Assembly: GCA_030425485.1 (NCBI GenBank)
Contig: JAUIAM010000027.1
Location: forward strand, 1-50,753
Length of the DNA: 50,753 bases
Direction: 5' to 3'
Source: Verrucomicrobiia bacterium
GTDB lineage: Bacteria; Verrucomicrobiota; Verrucomicrobiia; Opitutales; Cerasicoccaceae
Shown in pieces: positions 18,084-26,900 of this stretch. Numbering within the stretch: position 1 is the stretch's first letter; each line of letters opens with the position of its first letter. A program made the position numbers and the translations under genes. The notes under the pieces were generated by a model, which saw only the letters and a list, made by a program, of their open reading frames with translations, had not been told where the DNA came from and searched no databases.

Positions 18084-19178
18084 TCACTCCACCACCGGCT
18101 CGGGGTAGTCGTCGTAGGATTCGAGGGTGGTCTCCCAACGGTAGAACACGGTGCCCTCGGGCGTGACCTGGCGGGTGACGGCGTCCCCGGTGCCGACATA
18201 GCTCGCGACCAGCGACCACTGCTCCAGGTCGGTCGAGCTAAAGAGGCTGGCGCTGACACCGTCCGGCAGGGTGCGGTCGAACTGGAGCGCGTTGCCCACC
18301 TGCTGCACGAGGTAGTCTTTAGCGGAAAGCGGGTCGGTGACCTGATCGCGATCCACTGCGGTGAGCTCATCGCCTTGTACTGGCAGGATGCCGTAGCTGT
18401 TGGTCGAAAGCAGGCGAACGGGGACTTGGGCAAAGGCGGGGTTGCCTCCGTTGTAGTAGAGGTAGGCGATGTGCAGGTGGAGGTGGGGGCCGGTCGAGTA
18501 GCCGGTGTTCCCAGAACTGCCGATGAGCTGTCCTTCGCTCACAATCTGGCCGACTTCGACCAGCGCTCCGTTTAGCTCCAAGTGGGCGTAGTTGGCGAAG
18601 GTACCGTCCGCGTGCTCGATTTCGATGTAGTTGCCGTCCTCGATCGCGCCGTTGGTGTTGCTGTCTTCCTTGATCGCGGTGACGATGCCCCCGCGCGCGG
18701 CCAGAATCGGCGTGCCTGTGACCATGCCCCAGTCAACCGCCATGTGCTCGCCACCGGGGCGTGCGTCTTTAAAGCCCGAGCTGACGGTGTAGGTGCCCTC
18801 GTAGGGCAAGCGGTAAATGTAGTGGTCGTCCTCGACCGGGCTCATGAAGAGCTTTCCTTTGTAGGCCAGAGTGGATAAGGCATAGCTCCAGCCCGCGTGC
18901 GGGTCCACGCCCCCACCGATAAAGACGATGACCGTCTCTCCTGATAATATTTCGCACAGCTTGCCTTCGCCCACGACATACTCGCCCTGGGTGGGATGGG
19001 CTGCACTGAAGTTCTCCGCCTCGGTAATGGTCACCTCCACCGTGACGGTGTATGGGTCGGGATTGTGCAGGCTGTATTGCTCGCGTCCATCTTCAAGGTT
19101 TACGGTTCCCTTAACGAGGTCAGCGTGCAGGCACGGCGTGAGCGCAAGGAGCAAGAGAGAGAAAATAGGTCTAAACAC
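18084..19178 (-). CDS. Exported M23-family metallopeptidase
   Basis: A 364-residue secreted protein. The signal peptide is MFRPIFSLLLLALTPCLHA. The middle carries an M23 (LytM/lysostaphin-like) zinc peptidase domain at about residues 135-245: HMAVDWG supplies His and Asp ligands and GPHLHLHIAY supplies the HxH motif. Such enzymes cleave peptidoglycan cross-bridges or peptides. The N-terminal 110 residues look beta-rich; the C-terminal 100 residues have a beta-sandwich-like tail with a segment (SLFSSTDLEQWSLVASYVGTG) common at the ends of verrucomicrobial secreted proteins. It lies between ComM and the peptide-transporter operon on the same strand. A link to peptide uptake (cell-wall peptide recycling) is speculative. 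Confidence 0.85.
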   Translation of the reverse strand: MFRPIFSLLLLALTPCLHADLVKGTVNLEDGREQYSLHNPDPYTVTVEVTITEAENFSAAHPTQGEYVVGEGKLCEILSGETVIVFIGGGVDPHAGWSYALSTLAYKGKLFMSPVEDDHYIYRLPYEGTYTVSSGFKDARPGGEHMAVDWGMVTGTPILAARGGIVTAIKEDSNTNGAIEDGNYIEIEHADGTFANYAHLELNGALVEVGQIVSEGQLIGSSGNTGYSTGPHLHLHIAYLYYNGGNPAFAQVPVRLLSTNSYGILPVQGDELTAVDRDQVTDPLSAKDYLVQQVGNALQFDRTLPDGVSASLFSSTDLEQWSLVASYVGTGDAVTRQVTPEGTVFYRWETTLESYDDYPEPVVE

Positions 19179-19265
19179 AGGTAGCTTAAGGTGTTAAGGC
19201 CCAATGCTATAGCACATAGCCTCCGCGGCGGCAAGCGTGCAGCTGCCTTTGCTCTACTTTTTACC

Positions 19266-20807
19266 CTAATAGAACAGATTCCGGTCCAGACTCCGGTACT
19301 GGATGGCTTCGAGGAGGTCGGCGGTCTCGATCTTGTCGCGCCCGGCGAGGTCGGCGATGGTGCGAGTGACTTTTAAAATCCGGTCGTAGGCGCGGGCCGA
19401 GAGGTGAAGCTCCTCCATGGCCCGCTGGAGGAGGTCGCCCTGCTCGGGGGTGACGTCGCAGTGGGCGCGGATTTGCCGATGGCTCATGCGGGCGTTGCTG
19501 GAGGTTTTCGGGTTGTCCTTAAAGCGTGATAGCTGCCGCTCGCGTGCGGCCAGGATGCGCTCGCGCAGCGTGGCGGAGGACTCACCCGGCGCGCCCTTGC
19601 GCATCTCTTCGATGGAGACGGCGGGTGCTTCGACGTGCAGGTCGATGCGGTCCAGCAGCGGGCCGGAAATGCGGCTGCGGTAGCGCTGGATCTGCGTTGG
19701 CGAGCAGCGGCATTCGCGCTTCGGGTCGGAAAGGTAGCCGCACGGGCAGGGGTTCATGGCTGCAACGAGCATGAACGAGCAGGGCAGGGTGACTTTGCCT
19801 GCACTGCGCGAAATGGAGACCGTGCCGTCTTCGAGCGGCTGGCGCATGACCTCCAGCGCGGAGCGCTTAAACTCCGGCAACTCGTCGAGGAAAAGCACCC
19901 CGTGGTGGGCAAGCGAGATTTCCCCCGGGCCGGGGGTGGCACCGCCGCCCAGCAGCCCGACGTCGCTGATCGTGTGGTGGGGCGAACGGAAGGGCCGCTG
20001 AAAGCAACGTTCGTCGCCGTGCAGGCTGATACCCGCCGCGGACTGGATGCCGAGTATTTCTAAAAATTCGTCCAGTGAGGGCTCCGGCATGATCGTGGGG
20101 ATGCGCTTGGCCACCATGCTCTTGCCCGAGCCGGGCGGCCCGATCATGAGGAGGTTGTGCCCGCCCGCCACGGCGATCTCCACCGCGCGGCGAACCTGGT
20201 GCTGGCCCTTGATTTCGGAAAAATCCACTGCGTGCGAGGCGTCCGGCGGCTGCCGAAACGCGCTGCTGCGGGGGTTCATGGGCGGGATGTTGTGCTCGCC
20301 TTCGAGGAAGCGCACGCAGGCGTCGAGGGACTCGACGGGGTGGACGTTTACGCCGTCTACCAGCACGGCCTCCTCGGCAGACTCCGGGGGCAGGAGCACG
20401 CCCTTTAGCCCCTGTGAACGTGCCAGCAGGCCAAAGGCCAGCCCACCGCGCACGGGTCGCAGTGCGCCGGAGAGGCTCAATTCGCCCGCGATGAGGTAGC
20501 CCTCCAGCGACTCCGGGTTGAGCTGCCGTGTGGCCGCAAGCAAGCCCAGGGCGATGGGGAGGTCGTAGCAGGGGCCTTCCTTGCGCAGGTGTCCGGGGGC
20601 GAGGTTGATCGTGGTTCGGGTCGAGGGCATGCGAAACCCGCTGTTGGCCAGGGCGGAGGACACGCGGTCCTTGGATTCCTTGACCGCCGCATCGGGCAGC
20701 CCGACGAGGAACACCGCCGCCTCGCCGTATTCCCCGGCATTGACTTCGACCTGCACGGGCTGAGCCTCAATCCCCAATAAAGCCCCGGATGTAACAACGG
20801 CGAGCAT
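19266..20807 (-). CDS. comM: YifB/ComM-family Mg-chelatase-like AAA+ ATPase
   Basis: A 513-residue protein of normal family length. The N-terminal ChlI/Lon-like domain (residues about 20-150, e.g. [20 protein letters not shown]) precedes the AAA+ module with Walker [12 protein letters not shown] and Walker [30 protein letters not shown] and [16 protein letters not shown] (with the family cysteines) are signature stretches. The C-terminal domain ends in [16 protein letters not shown]. ComM is a hexameric helicase that drives branch migration during natural transformation, so this gene hints at competence, though many non-competent bacteria also keep it. It starts with ATG at 20807. Confidence 0.93.
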   Translation of the reverse strand: MLAVVTSGALLGIEAQPVQVEVNAGEYGEAAVFLVGLPDAAVKESKDRVSSALANSGFRMPSTRTTINLAPGHLRKEGPCYDLPIALGLLAATRQLNPESLEGYLIAGELSLSGALRPVRGGLAFGLLARSQGLKGVLLPPESAEEAVLVDGVNVHPVESLDACVRFLEGEHNIPPMNPRSSAFRQPPDASHAVDFSEIKGQHQVRRAVEIAVAGGHNLLMIGPPGSGKSMVAKRIPTIMPEPSLDEFLEILGIQSAAGISLHGDERCFQRPFRSPHHTISDVGLLGGGATPGPGEISLAHHGVLFLDELPEFKRSALEVMRQPLEDGTVSISRSAGKVTLPCSFMLVAAMNPCPCGYLSDPKRECRCSPTQIQRYRSRISGPLLDRIDLHVEAPAVSIEEMRKGAPGESSATLRERILAARERQLSRFKDNPKTSSNARMSHRQIRAHCDVTPEQGDLLQRAMEELHLSARAYDRILKVTRTIADLAGRDKIETADLLEAIQYRSLDRNLFY

Positions 20808-20935
20808 AGACCCGACACCTTTTCATCATTTATCCTACAAGGAAACACAAAATTCATCCATGATCACCCCTTACGCTTAATGGACTTGATCGCAGTCCTC
20901 GGGCATTTTTTATTTTGAAGTATACCGCTTTATAG

Positions 20936-20964
20936 TTGGTTTTCGATATAAACGTATATATATT
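20936..20964 (+). promoter_or_regulatory. Possible promoter of the AAA ATPase gene
   Basis: TTGGTT at 20936-20941, a 17-base spacer and TATATT at 20959-20964 in an AT-rich stretch. The start codon is only ten bases past the -10 box, so a transcript from here would be nearly leaderless. This is a weak, visual call. Confidence 0.25.
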
Positions 20965-20973
20965 GGAATAATC

Positions 20974-22158
20974 ATGGAAGAATTACGTAATCCATTTAAC
21001 CCTGGTGCTGGAACTCCCCCACCGGAACTTGCTGGAAGAGAGGAGATTATCGAGAGAGCGAATATTCTGTTGGAGCGCATAAAACTTGGCCGCTCTTCTA
21101 AGAGTATTTTACTCACCGGATTACGTGGTGTTGGTAAGACAGTTTTGCTCAACGAGATCCGGAAGAAAGCGGAGGGAAAGGGGTATCATGATATTTTTGT
21201 GGAGGCTCATGAAGATAAGTCCATGGTCGCTCTACTGGCGCCTAAATTGCGAACATTACTCTATGAACTGGATCGTAAAGAAGGTGCCAAAGAATTGGTA
21301 CGGCGAGGGTTGTCCGTTTTGGCCGGATTTGTAGGCAGTGTGAAATTAACTTATGGCGATATTCCAATCGGTATTGATATCGAGCCTGAAAAAGGAACGG
21401 CTGATACCGGCGATATTGAGAGCGATTTGCCAGAATTATTTGTTGTAATTGGTAAGGCTGCCGTTTCGCGTCATGCATATGTTGTTTTGTTGATTGATGA
21501 ACTACAGTATTTCAAGGAGAAGGAGCTGAGTTCCTTAATCATGGCGATGCATAAGATGCAGCAGGAGCAACTTCCAATCGTATTGATTGGCGCCGGCCTT
21601 CCCACCCTGCCGCGTCTGGCTGGCGAATCAAAATCGTACGCTGAGCGCCTGTTTGATTTCCCGATTGTTGGTTCTCTTGATCCGGAAGATGCAGCAATTG
21701 CGATACAAGAACCCATTGAGGAGGAGGGTGAGCAGATAACTCAGGCGGCCATCGGTCGTATTGTCGAAGTCACTCAAGGATACCCGTATTTTCTTCAAGC
21801 TTGGGGCTATCAAGTTTGGAATCGAGCGATACGTAGTCCAATTGGCAGCGATGTCATAGAAGAAGCTACAGAGATTACAACTAGCAGGCTGGATGAGGCA
21901 TTTTTCAGAGTGCGATTTGAACGATTAACAAATGGTGAAAAGACCTTTCTCAGGGCTATGGCTGAGTTAGGTACTGGACCATACAAAATGGGTGACGTTG
22001 CGGATGTTATGGATGTTCAAGTCACTAGCCTCAGCCCAAGGCGTGCTACGCTGATTAATAAAGGCATGGTTTATAGTCCTCAGCACGGTGAGATTGCTTT
22101 TACAGTGCCCTTATTTGATGAGTTTATGAAACGAGCTATGCCTGAGTTTGGGGTTTGA
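20974..22158 (+). CDS. AAA (AAA_16/Orc1-like) ATPase, likely acquired
   Basis: A 394-residue ATPase: Walker A GLRGVGKT at residues 49-56, Walker B VVLLIDELQYF near residue 170, sensor region IVLIGAGLPTLP, and a C-terminal winged-helix-like part (GTGPYKMGDVADVMDVQVTSL). This arrangement is that of Orc1/Cdc6-like or STAND-type ATPases of unknown function. Codon use and GC are visibly lower (about 45%) than the flanking genes, and it stands alone on the plus strand between minus-strand housekeeping genes. Acquisition by transfer is therefore likely. No integrase, toxin or repeat boundary was found beside it. Confidence 0.85.
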   Translation: MEELRNPFNPGAGTPPPELAGREEIIERANILLERIKLGRSSKSILLTGLRGVGKTVLLNEIRKKAEGKGYHDIFVEAHEDKSMVALLAPKLRTLLYELDRKEGAKELVRRGLSVLAGFVGSVKLTYGDIPIGIDIEPEKGTADTGDIESDLPELFVVIGKAAVSRHAYVVLLIDELQYFKEKELSSLIMAMHKMQQEQLPIVLIGAGLPTLPRLAGESKSYAERLFDFPIVGSLDPEDAAIAIQEPIEEEGEQITQAAIGRIVEVTQGYPYFLQAWGYQVWNRAIRSPIGSDVIEEATEITTSRLDEAFFRVRFERLTNGEKTFLRAMAELGTGPYKMGDVADVMDVQVTSLSPRRATLINKGMVYSPQHGEIAFTVPLFDEFMKRAMPEFGV

Positions 22159-22227
22159 GAAGTTGGCGATCTGCTTTGACTTCGAGGAGCATAAGGGCAT
22201 GTGCGCTATTTCTGTTTTCCGGGCACG

Positions 22228-22256
22228 AAAAAGCCCGGTCGGGTGGGACCGGGCTT
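22228..22256 (-). terminator. Intrinsic terminator of the fasciclin gene
   Basis: On the minus strand GCCCGGTC/GACCGGGC (22233-22254) forms an 8-bp GC-rich stem followed by TTTTT (22232-22228). It lies about 25 bases past the fasciclin stop codon. It may also weakly limit read-through from the opposing AAA ATPase gene. Confidence 0.8.
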
Positions 22257-22278
22257 GGGGAAGTTTCTTGGGAAAACG

Positions 22279-22803
22279 TTACTTGCTCAGTACCGCGGTC
22301 TTGGTGCTGGGCAGGATGACCGCGTCGATGACGTGGATGACGCCGTTGGTGGTCACGACGTCGGTGATGACGACTTCGGCGTTATCGGCCATGAGCTTGC
22401 CGTCCTTGTAGCCGAGGGTGATCGGGGTGCCGTTCACGGTCTTGAGCTCGCCGGGCTTGATGTCCTTGGTCAGGACTTTGCCGGGGACGACATGGTAGGT
22501 CAGGATGTTGGCCAGTTCGTCCTTGCTCAGGCTGTCGAGAGTACCCTCGGGGAGTTGGGCAAAGGCCGCATCGGTCGGCATAAAGATGGTGTAGGGGCCC
22601 TTGCCCTTGAGGGTGTCGGTCAGCTCGGCGGCTTCGATCGCGGCCACGAGGGTGTTGAAGTTCCCCGCGGCGGAGGCGGTTTCGACGATGTCGGATTTCT
22701 TGGCGGCGTAGCCACCGCCGCAGCAGCTACCGCCTGCGAGGGCTTGAGTGGTGCCGAGCACGGTTGCGCTGGCGATACAGAGTGAGAGAATGAGCTTTTT
22801 CAT
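22279..22803 (-). CDS. Exported fasciclin (FAS1) domain protein
   Basis: A 174-residue secreted protein with signal peptide [24 protein letters not shown], a short Cys/Gly-rich stretch ([13 protein letters not shown]) and one FAS1 domain. Family motifs visible are [26 protein letters not shown] (conserved YH) and [16 protein letters not shown]1 domains mediate adhesion or matrix binding. The two adjacent cysteines right after cleavage are unusual and could bind metal or form a disulfide (inference). It ends at an intrinsic terminator. Confidence 0.92.
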   Translation of the reverse strand: MKKLILSLCIASATVLGTTQALAGGSCCGGGYAAKKSDIVETASAAGNFNTLVAAIEAAELTDTLKGKGPYTIFMPTDAAFAQLPEGTLDSLSKDELANILTYHVVPGKVLTKDIKPGELKTVNGTPITLGYKDGKLMADNAEVVITDVVTTNGVIHVIDAVILPSTKTAVLSK

Positions 22804-22907
22804 GGCTTATGCTGGTTTGGAGTTATTGAAATGAAGCCTTAACAAAGGCGGCTGCGCCCATTTGTCAAATGCGGGCGATGGTTCCTGACACGCGTTTTGG
22901 GAAAAAG

Positions 22908-23810
22908 TTACCCTAAGAGTATTTCGATGCGTCGGATATTGTGCTCGATGGCGACGAGGTAGTCGTTCACACCGGTGGTGGGGTTGACGAGGTAGTGCCA
23001 GAGGTTGCCGCACTCCTGGCTCATGCGCGGGGTCACGAAATCGCGGTAGAAGGCGGGCGTTTTTCTGAGCAGTTCGGTAAAACTCTGGTAGGGCCAGTCC
23101 TCGCGGGCAATGCCTTGGTGCTCGAAGGATTCGGCGAACTCATTGAAGAGGTTGGGCAGCTTTTCGATGTAAAAGCGGTCACTGAGCTGGCCGACAAAGT
23201 CCGCCGTACACACGGCTTGCCCGAGCAGGCGTTCCCGCTCGGAGGCAAAGGCGATGTCCTCGATTTTTGCCTTGGGGCCGGTGCAGCAGATGAGACGTTG
23301 AGCGGCTTCGATGCGCTCGGGGGGCCAGTCTTGCTGTTCGAGGTAGGTGCGTGCGTGCCGGCAACTGCGCTCCTCATGGACATGGGTGTACTTGGCGCCG
23401 GTGCCGTCGGAGTCGCCGTATTCCTTAAGGTATCCGGTGTCGTGGAGCAGAATGGCGATGAGGGCGAGGTCGAAATCCTCCTCCGTGATCGCGGGCTCGG
23501 CTTCGTAGGCCTGGCGGAAGACGAGCAGACAGCTCAGGCAGAGCGCGGTCTGAAAGGTATGGTCGATATCATGGTAGGAAGTATCCATGGGCAAGTAGCC
23601 CGGGTATCGTCCCATAAACATCCCCTCAACGGCCTCAAAACGATTCAGGATGTACTGGTAGGGTTTCCCCGGGAAGGCGACCTGGTGGAGACGCACAACG
23701 TGCTCTGCCACATCCAGATGGTTGCGGAAATTGATATCGCTCAGCGCAAAGTCCAAGTCTTCAGAGCCGGTATACAGGGATATAATGATGATGGTGTATA
23801 GTGTTTCCAC
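22908..23810 (-). CDS. HD-domain metal-dependent phosphohydrolase
   Basis: About 300 residues from GTG 23810 (a TTG at 23822 is also in frame). The HD signature is spread over YHDIDHTFQTAL (first His and HD pair) and AILLHDTGYL (second HD), followed by HVHEERSCRHA. These are the metal ligands expected of an active phosphohydrolase, often on nucleotides or cyclic nucleotides. No sensor or output domain is attached. The substrate is unknown. It is divergent from the large LysM coiled-coil gene, with about 130 bases between them. Confidence 0.8.
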   Translation of the reverse strand: METLYTIIIISLYTGSEDLDFALSDINFRNHLDVAEHVVRLHQVAFPGKPYQYILNRFEAVEGMFMGRYPGYLPMDTSYHDIDHTFQTALCLSCLLVFRQAYEAEPAITEEDFDLALIAILLHDTGYLKEYGDSDGTGAKYTHVHEERSCRHARTYLEQQDWPPERIEAAQRLICCTGPKAKIEDIAFASERERLLGQAVCTADFVGQLSDRFYIEKLPNLFNEFAESFEHQGIAREDWPYQSFTELLRKTPAFYRDFVTPRMSQECGNLWHYLVNPTTGVNDYLVAIEHNIRRIEILLG

Positions 23811-23954
23811 CCCACTTTTCAATTGATTTTTTTCCTCAATCTATTCCCAATACTGTCGAAGTAGGATGAAGCATGGGGGGATTGACATTGTAAGCAGTGC
23901 CGACGCCCTCTAAACTCATACCACACGACGACTATTTTACCGACACCACTTGCT

Positions 23955-26900
23955 ATGGGGAACAACTTACGCGACTACGCGCACGGACTAACCACACTTG
24001 GACTGGCCGCGTGCCTGGCTTTGTCATCACTCATCGCGTCAGATGCAAGCGCACAGGCGAGCTACTCCGTGCAGGACATCATTGGAGAGGAATCGGAGGC
24101 GACCCCCTCGCAGGAGCAGTTGAGCGAGATTCTGGACCTCTACGTGGGGGTGTGGAGCGGGACGATTGACCTTACGGATCGCTTCGGTACGGTCATCCAG
24201 ACCCTGACCGTTAATAAAGAATACCGCATGGAAACCATTGCCGGTAAGCAGGTCCTGGTCGGGCGTTTTGAGTTTGGCAGTGGCGATGACGCCAAGTTTA
24301 CCACCTCAGAGACGGAGGTCTCCCGTGGTTTCCTCATTAACCGCGTCAATCAGGCCGGTAAGAATGTCGTCTACAAGGGCACGATCGAGGACGGAAAGAT
24401 CGCCTGGCGCGAGTACGGCGTGCCGCGCGGGGAGTACAACGTTTTCTACGAGACCTTTGGTGAGCGCAACGGTAAGCGCATTGCCTCCTCCCAGAGCCGC
24501 AATCAGGTCGTTAACCGGGACGGCACCGAAAGCACATACTTTACCGCGGGCCGTTTTCGCTACCTCGGCCCTCCCGGGGATACCAAGGGCGACTGGTCCC
24601 TGCCCGAGCCCGAGTTCCAAAGCAGCACGCCGAGTCCGCGCCAGCCAGCCAACCCCAGCCCCGTGGTTGCCCCGAGCACCGACCCGCAGTTGAACAAAGA
24701 GAATGAGACCCTGCGCGCTCAGGTGGAGCAGCTCCAGACTTATCAGAATCAGGCAGACAATCTATCCAGTGAGCGTGCCGCCCTGCAGACCCAGCTCCAG
24801 CAGACGGAGGCCGAGCTGACCGCCGAGCGCACACGCCTCAAGGACTTGACCGCGCAAGTCGGCGACCTCATGGAGCGGCTGGCTGCCGCCCAGGCGGAGG
24901 CCAAAACCCTGTCCACCAGTGGCAGTGCGGATACCGAGCAGATGCGCACAGCACTGGCCGATGCCGAGGCCCGGGCCGCCGCCCTGGAGGCAAAAGTCGG
25001 GAACGCCCAGCAGGCCCGCGATCAGCTCGCGGCAGACTTACAGACGCGCCAGGACCAGATTTCCCAATTGCAGCAGCACCTCAACAGCCGCGACGCCACG
25101 ATCGAGGAAATTCAGAGCGAGCTGATTAAAGCGCGGCAGTCCCTACAGGCCGCAGGTCAGGCGGGTAACCGCGCCCAGGAACTCGAAAGCCAGTTGCAGG
25201 CCGCGCGCAGCCAGATTTCCCAGCTACAGAGCGAGCTGAGTGTGCAGGCCAGCTCTCTGACTCAGACCCAGACATCCCTGGAAGAGCTGGGTAATCTCAA
25301 CAACCGCTTCGAAAGCCAGCAGAAAGACATCAAGGCACTGACCAATCGCGCCGTCGCCCTGGAGGGGCAGCTTTACCAGTCTCAGGATCGCATCAGCTCG
25401 CTTGAGACGGAGCTCGTCCGCAAGGAGGAAACCATTACTTCGCTCAAGGCGCAGGTGCAGACCAAGGAGACCTCGCTCGGCCTTGCCAATCAACAGCTTG
25501 AGAGCCTCGGGGCCTCGACCAAGGATCAGGGTGCCTACGAGGCGGAAATCCACCAACTGGAGCTTGCCCTGGCCGACTCCAAGCAAACCATTGCCCAGCT
25601 TCAGGACGCCTCGACCGCCCGGGCCGGTGAAATCCTCCTCCTGCGCGACGAATTGTTGCAGTTCAGCGACGCTGACCAGCGCATGGAGCGCCAGAAGGAG
25701 CGTATTCTCCAGTATCAGGGTGAGCTTGAGGCGTTGCAGGCCCAGCTTGATTCCGTGCGTACGAGCAAGGAAGAAACCGAGCAGGCGCTTACCGCGCGCA
25801 AGGAGGACGTATCGGCCCTTCGCGATGAGCTCGAACTCTCCCAGCGGGAACTGGCCCAAACCTCCGCCACGCTGGCCGCCATCCGTGATGACCGGGACAG
25901 CTCTGTCGAGGCCAAGCAGGCCCAGGTTACCGGTCTGGAAACGCAACTGGCCGAATCTCAGCAGCGCGTTCGCCAGCTTCAGGAGCAGTTGATCGCGCAG
26001 GAAGAAAGCGTGATTCAGCAGGCCGGCAGCGCAGGTCAGCTTGAGGCGCTTGAGGGGCAGTTGCAGGACCGCGAAGCCCGCCTGGCTGCACAGCAGCAAG
26101 AGCTTTTAACCCAACAGCAGGAAATGCGCAAATGGCAGGACCGCGTGATCGAGCTTGAGACACAACTGGCTGCTACCGCAGGCCGCGGAAGTGAGGTTGA
26201 AGCCCTGCGGGCGGAGCTGCTCGCTGAGCGCGAGGCCGTGCTGTCCGCACAGCAAGCCAATGCGCAGTTGCAGGCCCAGCTCGTTTCGCAAGAGGAGTTG
26301 CTAAGTGCCAACGCTGAACTCGAGACCCAGCTTGCTGCCCTCGAAGCCGTTCAACGCGAGAAGGCCGCCCTCGCCGCACAGGTGGCTGCGCTGGAGGGGG
26401 ACAACAGCTTGAGCCCTGCCCAGCAGGCCGAGTACGAGTCTCTCCAGCAGCAGGTCGCCTCCCTACAGAGTGAACTTGAAGCGAGTCGCTCCAGCTTGAC
26501 CGAGCTTGAGAACAAATTGACCACCGAGCGCGCCCGCGCGGCCAAGTTGGCCGAGAGTGAGACCCTTCTCGCCAGTTCTGATGAAGAGGTCACACGCCTA
26601 CGCACGCGCATCGATGAGCTTGCCCGTCAGGCAGGTAAGGCCGAGGCCTACCGTGTGCGCCTGGAAGAGCTGGAGAGCGAGCAGATTCAGCTCAACGAGC
26701 GCCTGCGCGATGCCCGGGCCGAGAACCAGACCCTGTTCTCCGGACTGGCCGATGCTGGCTCTGAGACGCAGGACATGGTTGGGCGCCTGGCCGAAATCGA
26801 ATCTGAAAAAGCCGAGCTTTCCTCGCGACTGGCGTCCTCTGTCGAGAGCAACAGCCGTCTGACCGAGGAGCTGGCCGACATCGCGGCCAAGAATGAGATG

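Noticed and set aside
20974-22158. Anti-phage defence island
   Set aside because: Only a single ATPase of foreign look; no nuclease, toxin, methylase, integrase or flanking repeats support it.
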